DNA of 21,726 bases from Funneliformis mosseae (lineage: Eukaryota; Glomeromycota; Glomeromycetes; Glomerales; Glomeraceae), in assembly GCA_910592005.1 (NCBI GenBank), contig CAJVPP010001215.1, positions 1 through 21,726 on the forward strand. The letters are read 5' to 3'. The translations under genes and the position numbers were made by a program. The notes beneath the pieces are model-generated. The model saw only the letters and a program-made list of their open reading frames with translations. It had not been told where the DNA came from and made no database searches. Shown here one piece after another: positions 1-9,859 of the stretch (the stretch's first letter is position 1; each line of letters opens with the position of its first letter).

Positions 1-137
1 TTTTTTTGTATCATCGACACTTATAAATTTACAGGTGATCATGTATTGTGTTAAATTATATTTCTGGAAAATTTAAGGGGTAGTTATATAATAATTTTGG
101 ACGATCTTGGGCGGTCGGATATTTATGACCGCTACTG
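1..137 (-). mobile_element. Possible pogo/Fot-type DNA transposon end (TIR), partial, running off the left edge
   Basis: Read on the minus strand from 137 downward, the sequence starts TA-CAGTAGCGGTCATAAATATC and continues with a CCGACCGCCC block. Pogo/Fot/Tigger transposons typically insert at TA and have TIRs starting CAGT with an internal TCCGA-like core, which this resembles. The GCGGTC at 110-115 and GACCGC at 127-132 form a small internal inverted repeat. An ATG on the minus strand at 14-12 could be the first codon of a transposase, but only four codons remain in the window. No second TIR was seen inside the window, so the element would lie to the left. The family call is inference from the terminal sequence alone. 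Confidence 0.35.
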
Positions 138-1511
138 TATGCATACTTAAAGATTAATGATATATATTTTTATAAAATTTAGAAACTAAATTTTTATATT
201 TATAAATGCTTATATTATGGATAACTTTTATTAAATACTTTTATTATTTTTTATAGATTATTATTATAAAGATTCTCTATAAATTATTAATATAAAACTT
301 TCTTTAATTTTTTAATAAAAGTAAATTAAAGATTAACTCTTTCCTTTATTTTATCTAAAAATAATAAATCTGATTTTTTAATTTTTTTTAATTTTTTCTT
401 ATTTTTTATTTAGTAATATTCTTAAGCTTATTATCTAAAATTTGTCACAAATTTGAAAATATTTATCTATTCTTTAAATCATAAAACCTAATTGTATTAA
501 ACATAAGTATTCTTAATAATTTCATTTCTACTATATACTGTATTATAAAATGTTTTATTTGCCTTTTTTGTTTTAAAAATAGATTATTTATTTATTAATT
601 GATAAATTTGGTATAGTATATATTTTGTAAGTTTTTAAAGATCAAGTGTTTGAATAATTTATATAGAACAGACCTAGTTTATAATTTTTTTTGAAACCAA
701 TTTGGTTAAAAAAAAAAAAATAAACAAACTTTAAATGTTCATTACTGTAAATGCTTTATTTTTTTTTTTTTTCAAATAATAGTAGTTATAACTTGTTATT
801 ATATTTGGGACAATCACTATTTCACAAGTATACCGTACGTACATAAAAAAATTTAAGTTTTAATGACTTCGTACAAAAAAAGTTCTATACTATTAGTCTT
901 TGTTAGGAGTTTCCAGCCTTTCACCATCTCTGGGATAATAACATTTTGTACGAGCTAAATAACTGTCTTGTAAATTCCAATTAGCAACTTATTATGTATG
1001 ATTCAGGTATACAAGTGATAAAAATTTTGTGCGAATGAAGCTTCTTTAATTCAAATTCAATGATATATTATTATGTTCGGAGCGAACTGACTTAAATTTT
1101 CCGAAATCTCTGAAGTATCATTAGTTTATATTCCAAATATCTTTCGAAATTACGTGGAAGTCTTATTAGAAATAATAAATATGATTTGACCCATGTCTAC
1201 AATATGACTCAACCGCGACAAAACTGGGGTAATATTTAATTGGAATTTTAATGTATCGGTATACTGCATAAAATTATACAATAAGGATTATCGAATATCT
1301 ATATGTTGTATAACGGTCAGTTCTATTAATGCAAAAATTAAAAAATGCAAGAATTAATCCTGCTTGAGGACTTACTTTTTCACGGTCTTGTTGAATATTC
1401 ATATTAATCATTTTCAGAATTTGATTTTCATGAAAATGTTCTCAAATAATGTGAGAAAGTAAATATGATTGTGTGATAATTCTCGTAAAAACAAAAAGAA
1501 AGAAAAAAAAG
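138..1511. other. AT-rich intergenic region downstream of ISY1
   Basis: No coding region, RNA gene or clear repeat is supported here. The first 690 bases are extremely AT-rich with A and T homopolymers (for example near 708-720 and 760-772). From about 820 to 1450 the base composition is more mixed, but I found no recognisable protein in any frame and no tRNA-like structure. The last few hundred bases before 1511 must contain the ISY1 3' UTR and polyadenylation site on the minus strand; no unambiguous signal could be picked. Confidence 0.6.
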
Positions 1512-2813
1512 CTATGATTTTTGTCCGGTTTCTTCCGACACGTAACGATCAAGCATTTGACGTTTTCTTCTTCGTACTAAATATTCTTCTACGTCTGTTT
1601 GAGACGGCACGTCAACATGTGCCATATATTTTTCTGATGATGAATCAATGTCCATTGGAACATCCTCTATTTGTGAGGTACCCTCTTTTTTCTTTTGTAT
1701 TGATTTGTCTTTAAGAACTGTTACATCTGGTATTTCTAAAGCTTCGGCAATAACTAATTTATAAAAACAAGATATAGAATTATAACCTTAAAAAAGATCG
1801 TAAAAATCCTTGATTGTATTATGAATTTTCATACCCCCATTTTCGACTTCTCGCTCATATTCTAACAAAGTTGAATCTTCTTCATCACGATATCCATAAT
1901 AATCCGCATCTACATTTTTATATAAATCAAATCTCGTACGTTTTTGTGGAGTGGGAACTAATTTTTATAAATATATATTAATAAGTGATGTATAAAAAAT
2001 ATTATGGAATCAAGTAAATTAATTATTACCATCTTGCTCAAATAATTCTCTTACTCCAGGCAAGTCTTTTGCTCTTCCAAAATACCTTTAAAACGGAAAA
2101 TTTATGGTTATAATTGTTAAAAACATTTTTTTAATTATACATACATACTTGTAACCTCTATTTCCTGGTACTTCTTTACCTTCATCATCCAACATTTTTG
2201 GGCCCACTCTCTAGAAATTGTGAAATTTATGAACATTTTAATATATTTTAAGAGGAAAATAATGATAAACGAAATATTTATTTACTTTATAATCTGGACC
2301 ACCCAGTTTTTTTATTTGATCATCCCAATGACCCTTTTCTCTCATTAATTTATTGATTTCATCATTCAGATCTCTGATCTGATAATCCGACAGGCCAGCT
2401 ATACATAGAATTTTTTAATTAAATAAATTAAGGTTAAAAGAAAAGAAGTTAAAAAATTTTGTTAATTACCATCCTGAATTTTTGACACTTTTCTAGAAAT
2501 TTCTCTTATTATTTGTTGTCGCCATTTCTCCGCGTCTTTCAAATTATTACAATCTGAGGCCAAAAAAGGTCGACGCTCTTTTGGCTTTACTAATCCGAGT
2601 TGAACAGCCTGAGCCTCCCGAAACCGGTAAAGCATAGATCTAAATTACAAATGAAATTTTTAACTTCTTTTATTGTATACATATAATGAAAATAAAAACT
2701 GGAAAGAAGCTTACTGTGCTTTTTCTTCATTACGAGCCTTAAAGTATGATCAATTAAAAATAAACAAATAATAAAAACACCACAACGGAATACAGATAGG
2801 TTGTACTTACCAT
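1512..2813 (-). CDS. ISY1: Pre-mRNA-splicing factor ISY1, 8 coding exons, 263 aa
   Basis: Isy1 is a component of the Prp19-associated (NTC-related) spliceosome and one of the step-one factors near the branch helix during catalysis. Coding exons on the minus strand are 2811-2813, 2715-2737, 2470-2639, 2286-2398, 2149-2210, 2030-2085, 1835-1957 and 1512-1753. All seven introns are 63-81 bp with GT...AG ends, and the spliced length is 792 nt with one open frame and a TAG stop. The protein starts [20 protein letters not shown], the family's highly conserved N-terminus. It also has the conserved [15 protein letters not shown] and [15 protein letters not shown] blocks, the YYGYRDEED motif and a C-terminal [19 protein letters not shown] segment. 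Length agrees with yeast (about 235) and human (about 285) proteins. The first coding exon is just ATG, followed immediately by GTAAGT; the next exon begins at Ala2. The gene is divergent from SPP1 across about 490 bp. It appears complete and intact; the exon model rests on splice sites and family conservation, not transcripts. Confidence 0.95.
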
Positions 2814-3302
2814 TTTGAAAAAGATTTCATAAATGTTGAGAACGAATTACGCAGTAAACTTAAAAAAAAATGATAATATGTCATGTAGTTCTTTGTGTCA
2901 CCAAAAAAAAAACGAGCATCAACAGGATGGCTTGCACAACATGAAGGGGTTGAAGCTGTTTTTAGATTTTTGTCATATTGTCGTTACTTAAAGAAGGCGT
3001 TCTTTGAACTTCTTTGGTTTAGTTATCATACAGTTATAATGTAGAAAATTTTTATTTGCTGAGGATTTCAATTGATTTTTATAACTCGCCCCACTCACGT
3101 TTTTAAAAACCTGATATGCTAATGATCATTCGTATAGCTCTACCAACCATAAAAAGATAGCAACTATGATAAGCCTTTTTTTTTTGGACTCTTGGTTTCC
3201 CCTCAAAATTATTTTTTAGATTTTTTTTTTTTTTTTTTCTTCATTTACCACTTCTTTCTTTCTCTGTTCTTTCTCTGGGGAATGTAAAAGAGTATCAGTG
3301 AA
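2814..3302. promoter_or_regulatory. Shared divergent promoter region between ISY1 and SPP1
   Basis: These 489 bases separate the start codons of two genes that point away from each other, so both promoters and 5' leaders must lie here. The SPP1 side carries a run of 10 T at 3176-3185, then 18 T at 3221-3238 continuing into a pyrimidine-rich stretch to about 3276, followed by GGGG and the leader. Such CT-rich tracts just upstream of starts are common in fungal promoters. No convincing TATA box or named factor site was identified. An in-frame TAA at 3285-3287 sits upstream of the SPP1 ATG and supports that start. No ORF of note is present. Confidence 0.5.
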
Positions 3303-6109
3303 ATGTCTCCCGTAGTAGAACTTTTATTAGAATCTTCCCAAGAACCCACAAGTCAAGTAAAGAATTTATCAACAAGTGAATATAAACAAGAGAGTAAAGA
3401 AGAAATGCAGCAAGTACCACAAAAACAAACGACTTCTTCGTTCAACATCATGTCAATGTTGAATCCGGCACCATCACCTTCTTACAAGTCTTCGTATTCA
3501 AACGCTTCGAAGGTAGGATCTCCAGTACAGCAAGAAACTCAAACGCACTCGGCGTTACCTCCTGCTTCGTCAATTACTCAACCTTTTTACGGTTCAGGAA
3601 ATCTTCCACCACAATCCCCACAGACTCCAAATCTTCCTTTAAATTTAAACACTTTACGACTACCTCCTCCATACCCGGTAAACCCGACTTTCCAGTCAAT
3701 TTCACCACCTCCCACTTTTTCAAACTCCTCTTGTTCACCAATTGGTTTTGGTTATAACTATGCTATTAATAAACAAAGTTTTCCGACAGTTGGTTTTAAT
3801 AACGTTACGAATGTCACTCCTTTATCACAAACAAACACAAGTTCTTTAACCTCCATTTCAGTAACGACCACGCCAACTACTTCTCATTCACTTATAAATA
3901 ATAACTTGTCATTATCAAATACACCTTCCGCAAATTTTAATACAAGACCCACAGTTAATCACTCTACGCCTACGTCAAGTGCCAATTGTGTGGAAGCGGA
4001 AGAAATAACTCCGACTATAAATAAAAATAGCCACCACAGTTTACAAAGTAATAACAACAGTAATAATACCGGCACAGCTAACAGCGTTACTACTGTTCGT
4101 AAAACGTCCATTCCTTCCGGCGAGTCTGACGGAATGCAAATAAAGGACCAACCTAATAGTATCGTGGAGTATTCTACAAATTCAGTCCAAGAAGTCGAGT
4201 ATGTAGAATATGGTCCTTCATGCCCTACTACTCCCAAACATGAGACTATGGAGGTAGACGACGACGACGACGAAGAAACCCACTTTGTTTCTGGTTTAGA
4301 CCAGCTAGCTAGTACAGCTCTCAATGAACTTCAAAATATGAGAAGAAAAGAACTGGAAACGAGTGAAGTCGAATCAGTTGAAGAAAATGTTCCTTCCCAA
4401 GAAGAACAGGATTCTCTTCCAGCTTCTCCGTTCGTCGAACATTCCTTCTCACCGATGAAGACACTTGTATCACCGCCATCATATGAAAGTACTACGGGAA
4501 GTACACCTGCGCCCCCTCAAACAGATTCAGAATTTCCGCAGTATGAATATGAAGAAACGTCTGGTGAAACTACTGAGACTGATAGCGATGGAAGTAGCTC
4601 AAGGGAAGCAACTACTTCTAATAAAGCTGCTTCTAAACGTGTTGTTAAGAAAAGTAAAAGCAAGAAATATTTAACGAAGGCTAAAGGTAAAGAAAAGAAG
4701 GATCGACAAACCAAAAATCGTAAATATAAAATAAAACGGGAAGATCCTGAAACAGTATCATCTGATGATGATAAACCACAAAAACGTAAGCCTTCAATCA
4801 ACCGACCGAGAATACCTCCATTAAAGAGGAAAGCTACTTCCCAGTCTGTCCACAGTAGTAGTAAAAATAAGAGACTTAAAAAAGCATCGTCATCTCCACA
4901 TTTTCGTTCAAGAACTACTTCCAATAATTCAAGCGTCAATAATTCTCCACGCTTGCAACCTCAGGCCGAAATAACTACAGTTGATGATATGGTTATCGTA
5001 GTTGCAAAAAAGGTGCAACACTACTGTATATGTAGATCAACTGATGGTGAATCATTTATGATTGAGTGTGACAACTGTGATGAATGGTTTCATGGTGACT
5101 GTGTCAACATTTCACGGGAGGAATCACAGATGGTTGATAAATATTATTGCCCGAATTGCACAGGTATTATTATATGGTCCGTAATTTGATTGGTATTTGT
5201 TATTAGAGTTGATTTCATTTCTAACAATCTTTTATTTGGTTTATATATTTACGTGTGAATATTTAGATTTGGGACATAAAACATCATGGAAACCTGAAAA
5301 GTGTAAATACCCGCCTTGCAAAAAACCTGCAAGGTTTGTAAAAACTAAATTCTGTTCAATTAAGTGTGGGTTATCATGGAACCGCGAACTTTTGAAAAAG
5401 GAAGAAAGACTTGCAAAAATGGGCAAGTTATTAAAACAAAAGGTTAAGGACAATAAAGATAGAAAAGGTCGCGTAAAACGAAATGTAACAAATCGCGCCG
5501 GACATTTAGAAGATAGTGAACATTTGAAGAAGATTTCCAGACGGAAAGATTCAATAAAAAGAGAACTAGAAATAATCGACAAACGTAATAAAATAACAGT
5601 AAAAGGTTCAGAGAAGTCACAAAGTGATAGTGAACCAGATGACAGCAACCGATCATCTCAAGATGTGCCCTGCGAATTTGATAAACAATCCGAAAGTGAT
5701 GTTAATATTCGCAATGGACAAATCTGTGGATACAATCCGCGCTTAGATTGGGTGGATAATGACGTTAAAGAAAAAGTTGGTGCTGTTGAAGAAGTTTGTT
5801 CTGCACCAAGGGGAAAATGTAAAAAGCACGGCAGTTGGCAAAAACGTCGAATTACTCAGATAGACTTGATGAAAGCGAGCAAAGTTAGTTTTAAATTTAA
5901 ATTTTAATTTTTTTTGTAAATTCGTAAATTCGAATAAATAATAAATCGCACACATTCAAAATTTTACATTAAAAATTTAGATTGAAAGGCTTGAAGATCT
6001 TTCCGAGAAACAAAAACTTATCAAGGCACGCATGAAGAAGCGAACTGATATGCACGATGCATTCACAAACCAAACCATCGATCATACAGCAAACAGAAAG
6101 AATAAGTGA
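3303..6109 (+). CDS. SPP1: Set1/COMPASS PHD-finger subunit Spp1 (CFP1 orthologue), 3 exons, 868 aa
   Basis: Spp1 reads H3K4 methylation and stimulates Set1-dependent H3K4 trimethylation in the nuclear COMPASS complex. Exons are 3303-5163, 5267-5883 and 5981-6109 (introns of 103 and 97 bp, GT...AG); they join in frame to 2607 nt ending TGA. Residues 1-560 are low-complexity and Ser/Pro/Thr/Asn-rich, with an acidic run at 317-325, a probable helix at 331-351 and Lys/Arg clusters at 444-528 that could act as NLSs. A C4HC3 PHD finger follows at 573-620 (Cys575, 577, 589, 592, His597, Cys600, 616, 619) with the DEWFHGDC core and cage Trp595. Next is a second Cys cluster at 633-654 (Cys633, 638, 650, 654) after a SWKPEKC motif. 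A basic, probably coiled segment at 656-740 leads to the C-terminal CFP1/Spp1 domain, with Cys798, Cys805 and His808 in an EVC...GKCKKHGSWQK block and the final helix ending near TNQTIDH, as in animal CFP1. No CXXC DNA-binding domain is present, as usual in fungi. The protein is about twice the length of yeast Spp1 because of its disordered N-terminus. ATG 3303 is the first in frame after a TAA at 3285. Confidence 0.93.
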
Positions 6110-6215
6110 GAAAATGAACTAATGTGGTGCGACTAGAAGTCGAGATATATGTATGTATATATATATTAAAAACAAAAAGTATCATTACAAAAGGTAGTAA
6201 TAATGGATCAGGAAT

Positions 6216-6243
6216 AATAAAATTTAAACTTCGTGCAAATAAA
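6216..6243 (+). terminator. Candidate poly(A) signals of SPP1
   Basis: Two AATAAA hexamers occur at 6216-6221 and 6238-6243, about 105-135 bases after the SPP1 stop codon; another lies at 6475-6480. In such AT-rich DNA the hexamer also occurs by chance (one lies inside SPP1 intron 2), so the choice of site is uncertain. Confidence 0.3.
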
Positions 6244-6301
6244 ATAAAAAAAAAAACAAAAACAAAACAAAAACAAAAAAACAACAAAAAAAAAAAAAAA
6301 G
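6244..6301 (+). repeat. A-rich tract with AAAAC-type microsatellite
   Basis: Nearly 60 bases consist of A runs interrupted only by single C residues and one T, in an AAAAC/AAAAAC rhythm, ending in a pure A run before GACTAG. It directly follows the candidate SPP1 poly(A) signals. The length is likely polymorphic and also prone to assembly error. Confidence 0.7.
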
Positions 6302-7076
6302 ACTAGCAAGAGAATTAACTATTAGAAAAATAGAATTCTATGAATTTTTTTTAAATTTGTAAATTTTTTTTTTTTTTAAAAAAAAATATAATTTTATTAA
6401 TTGATGATAAAAAAATTGTAATTAAAAATTTTCATTATTTATCAAAAAGAAAAGAAAAAAAATTCTGGAATGCGAATAAAATTCAATATTTAACAACTAT
6501 ACTTGGCATTGTAAATCTGATGCGTAACAGATTGGGGTGAGACATTAGCCGAATATTAATTATTTAAAACGTCGAGGGTTTTACTACTTATGATAAAACA
6601 AGAACTTTCAAAATTGTAAATAAAAAAACAAATATGTGAAATAATGTTTAAATATAATTCTTATGTTTATAAATAAAACGAAATTTTATATGCTTTATAA
6701 TTTCAATACCAAACAAAAAATTTCCAATTTAAAAGAATACTTAATCTGAAAACCTTTTAAATGTAGGCTTATATAAACTTATACCATTTATATACCTAAA
6801 TAAATTATAATCTATATTTTATGTATATTTGATTTAAATAAACATAAAAGTACAAATCAATAATAAAAAAAAAATATAAATTAATTTATATAATAAAGAT
6901 TATTTTTTAATGTTAATTTTAAAAATTAATAGTAAATACTATATTTTACAAAAAGTATAATTAATTAAAAAATAAAAATATATTAAATAAAATAAGATTC
7001 TTAAATTTTAATTAAAAATTTTTTTAAATTTAATAATTATTTTATAATTATACTATTTTATTTCTTTTTTTATTAC
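6302..7076. other. Extremely AT-rich non-coding stretch
   Basis: This stretch consists largely of A/T runs and short palindromic TTAA/ATTAAT strings. No reading frame of meaningful length or decayed protein could be recognised on either strand. A short, less AT-biased patch (6510-6600) follows the SPP1 3' end and may be the end of its UTR. Confidence 0.6.
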
Positions 7077-7232
7077 AGTTGATTCTTCTATATAATCACT
7101 CTTTTTTATAAGCATATTTTTGTTAGGTTAAAATTAATAATAAACTTATTAAAATCTTTTTTATAATCACATTATATAAATATATACAATTTTTATAATT
7201 CTAAAGGATGTAATTATATAAAAGTTTGATTA
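7077..7232. mobile_element. Short TIR (MITE-like) element, copy A
   Basis: The ends are imperfect inverted repeats: left AGTTGATTCTTCTATATAAT at 7077-7096 and, read in reverse complement, right TAATCAAACTTTTATATAAT up to 7232. The interior shares the string AAAATTAATAATAAACTTAT with a second copy at 18601-18620. The left portion also matches 10929-10963 (CTTCTATATAAT, then TTATAAATAT-like sequence), so the element at 10.9/18.6 kb is the same family split by a LINE. The length of about 156 bp and absence of coding capacity fit a non-autonomous element. No clear target duplication was identified. The family is unnamed to me. Confidence 0.6.
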
Positions 7233-7436
7233 AGTAAAGATAATTAATTTGATAATTATTAATAAAAATTATTAAATTAATTAATTAATAATTTAATATT
7301 ATAAATTTATATAAATAATATAAAACATTTATATAAATAAATAAAAAATTAATCTTAAAATTAAAAAAATATCAATATAAAAATAATTATTAAATAAAAT
7401 AAAAAATATAATATAATATGATAAGTCTGTTATTTG

Positions 7437-7705
7437 ATAATTATTAATTCTATGCTTTGCTAACACCTCTTTCAAGTCTTTCTAAGTCTTATACAAAGAG
7501 AATAGGTATTTTGTATTATCTTAACCTTTTTTGCAAGTAATATAGTTAAATCACCTAGAATTTCCTAATTTTCAAGCTTTTTTTCAGTTATGTCGAGAAA
7601 GAAAAGATCATTAATTTCTTATTTACAAAAAATATTGAAATACTTTTTCTTGATCTTGAGATTCTATTCTTGCAGGTGAATAATAAAAGTGTTTGTAGTT
7701 TAATT
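7437..7705 (-). pseudogene. Decayed SAM-like domain fragment of a Rhizophagus-type repetitive ORF family
   Basis: Reading the minus strand with in-frame stops gives a mostly continuous frame. It contains a FIIHLQE-stop-NLKIKKK segment, EINDLFFLDITEKKLEN, and LKEVLAKHRIN near 7445. From memory this matches the SAM-like N-terminal module (pattern FLQEQNL...FL.LTEEKL...LKEVLAKYGI) found in many uncharacterised Rhizophagus proteins, often ahead of a PD-(D/E)xK-like domain. Visible stops fall at expected Gln or aromatic positions. It ends in AT-rich sequence shortly before element A, with no downstream domain following on the same strand. It is a fragment and cannot be functional. The family link is recall and inference. 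Confidence 0.5.
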
Positions 7706-8502
7706 CTTAATCAAATAAGATTTGTATTTTACTTTAACTGATATAACGTTATATTTTTTATAGGAATATTTAGCTTGAATAAAAATAGTATTACATTTTG
7801 AAGTAAGATAAAAATTTATTCTAAGAAAAGTAAGCATTAATATATGATTTTATAAGCATAGTTAAAATTTATGATGATTGGTCAATTTAAATATCACATA
7901 ATCAATTTAATTATTATATAGTAATCATTTATATTATTATTTTTACTTTAAAAATAAAATATTTTACTTATATAAAATTTATATGATTTTCTTAATAACA
8001 TATATTAAAAAGTTGTATATATATTCTTTAAACCTTATTTTACAAAGATCTCAAAATAGTTTTTTGAAATTCTAAAATAAAGTAGACTTTTATTAATAAA
8101 AATGGTAAATAATAGAGTTTGTATAAATAAAGGATTATATACAGTTTATGATAAGAATGATAAATTTAATGATTAATATTAAATCTATTTTAAAAGTTTT
8201 GAAAGTTTTTGAGTTTTAAAATTTAGTTATAGAATTCAAGTTACATAATCAACTTTGTAAAAAAAATTATAATGATTTAGTTATATTTGATAAAAATATT
8301 TAAAATCAAATAAAAAATCAAAACATGAAGTAAACTTAGTATATAATGATAGAGTAATAAAGCAAAGCAGATTTATTTATCATAAAAAATATATGAAAAT
8401 ATTAAAATTAAAGTAAAAATAGATGATTATATGCATAATTAAGATTGCTAAATAAAACCTAAAGGTTTTGCAAGTTGTCTAAATAAAAAAAAGTTAAAAT
8501 TT
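7706..8502. other. AT-rich stretch without a recognisable gene
   Basis: No gene or clear protein relic is visible on either strand. A segment at about 8065-8108 resembles 8536-8588 (both include GAAATTCT followed by an AAGTAGA and AATAAAAATG-like string), so part of the tandem-repeat material just downstream is also scattered here. The rest is A/T runs. Confidence 0.5.
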
Positions 8503-8632
8503 AGTAAAATTATATTAAAACCTTATTAAAAAATTTGCGAAATTCTGAAAAAAGTAGAACTATATTAAAACTTATAAAAATGTAAAACTATATCAAAACC
8601 TTAGTAAAACATTAGCAAAACTATAGTTTAGA
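8503..8632 (+). repeat. Degenerate tandem repeat, unit about 25-50 bp
   Basis: The units share a core like GTAAAACTATATTAAAACCT. Copies start near 8503, 8554 and 8581, with a shorter one at 8603 (GTAAAACATTAGCAAAACTA). Spacing is irregular because of insertions between the first two copies. There is no coding potential. The array sits just past the end of the decayed coiled-coil ORF. Confidence 0.5.
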
Positions 8633-8739
8633 TGTTTGCCAAATCCAAATGAGTTTAGACAAGCAATCTTACTTCAGGTAAGATTTTTCGATAGAATCAG
8701 AATTTTTGGTTATATAATTTTGATAATTTAAAATTTTTA

Positions 8740-9702
8740 TTTTAGTAAAGAAATTAAACCTATCATTAACCTTAGAAAATAATCTATAACCTTTTGGAAT
8801 TCCTGATTAGTAATTTTTGAGATAGAATTTGTACTATAAGTTTTAATATATCAAACTTTATCTATCTCTATTTCTTTAAATAAGTTAAAGATTTTTTCTT
8901 ACTTAGTATTTAGAAGTTGTTGGATAATAAAATCATAAATCTGACTTTTTGTCTTTTTTTACCAACTTTATCATTAGCCATGATATCTTTAATCATAATT
9001 AAAAACTCTTTAGCATATAAATATCAGCTTAATATCTCTTTTTAATTAGCTTTTATTGTGAGATTTACTGCATTGCAGGCTCTCTGGTATAAGCAAACAA
9101 TTTTTTTATTTAGGGTAAATAAAATTTCAATTACATGATTTTTCTTATTCAAAGTAAACAAAATTTCTGGAAAGTCAAAATTGCAAGATATTTCTTAAAT
9201 CAATCCTTTTCCATTTTTTTTACTCACAGATTTTTCAGAAAAAAAAGTACCAGAAGTATAGTTATTTATAATTAACCTGATATCAGATTTTTGATCTTAA
9301 TTAAGAAATGTTTATTCTACCTTTTTAAATTTCTTCTTCTTATTGTATCACCTTATTTTATCACTAATACTTTTCTTATGCACTCTATTTAAGAAATTAT
9401 CTATTTCTATTTCTGTGATGATTTAAATATTACTACAAACTCTAATATAACAACATCTTTCTCAAATGTAAACCATTTTGTAGTTATTTAGAAATTTGTT
9501 TCAACTTTATAACCCTAACCTTAAGCTCCGTATTTTTTGCTAAAATATTTATACTATTCTTTTCTAACTCTTCTATTTTGACTATTTATTCAGTATTCTC
9601 AGCATTACACCTAGCATATTTTTTAATAATTTGTCTTAATTTCATATTTTTAGTCTCAAGTTTAATAATACACTATTTTAATACTTTAAGCTCAGATAAC
9701 AT
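8740..9702 (-). pseudogene. Decayed coiled-coil repeat-family ORF (lineage-specific, function unknown)
   Basis: An ATG at 9702-9700 (minus) opens MLSELKVLK, followed by a heptad-like coiled coil rich in Leu, Lys and Glu (LETKNMKLRQIIKK; KIEELEKNSINILAKNTEL) to about 9500. Around 9410-9350 is DNFLNRVHKKSISDKIR. A C-terminal domain follows at 9100-8750 with LYQRACNAVNLTIKAN, YLYAKEFLIMIKDIMANDK, QIYDFIIQQLLNTK and TNQEFQKVIDYF. These blocks match, from memory, a large family of uncharacterised Rhizophagus proteins (coiled coil plus a conserved KISCWYLYA-type domain). There are several in-frame stops at expected Gln or Trp codons (for example the Trp before YLYAKEF is TGA) and at least one frameshift near 8960. 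It is non-functional; the function of the family is unknown to me. Confidence 0.55.
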
Positions 9703-9859
9703 GATTATTAATAGTTTTTTATATAATATGAAATATTCAATATATGTAGCAAATATAAAAATGTTTATTAATATAAAATAAAAAAATAAAACAAAGATTT
9801 TAAACTTAATTTATGATAAATAATATCTATGCTAATATATAATATGAAGCATCTTATAG

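Noticed and set aside
1469..1714. 81-codon plus-strand open frame
   Set aside because: It lies antisense over the last ISY1 exon, which has clear family conservation on the minus strand; the plus frame has no recognisable features.
3959..4939. Long minus-strand open frames (121 and 140 codons) and a 69-codon plus frame inside SPP1
   Set aside because: They overlap the first SPP1 exon; their Ser- and Leu-rich composition is what the complement or shifted frame of its repetitive codons produces.
5197..5907. A separate 236-aa gene starting at 5197
   Set aside because: The first 23 codons are intron, and the rest is the second SPP1 exon plus a few intron codons. Splicing 5163 to 5267 and 5883 to 5981 restores the CFP1/Spp1 domain order.
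6063..6306. Small open frames on both strands in the SPP1 3' region
   Set aside because: They are Lys- or Phe-rich translations of low-complexity A/T sequence after the stop codon.
8503..8632. CRISPR-like array
   Set aside because: Units are degenerate, irregularly spaced and without unique spacers of constant length, and the host is a eukaryote.
9578..9781. 67-codon plus-strand open frame
   Set aside because: It is antisense to the coiled-coil relic read on the minus strand, and hydrophobic by composition only.
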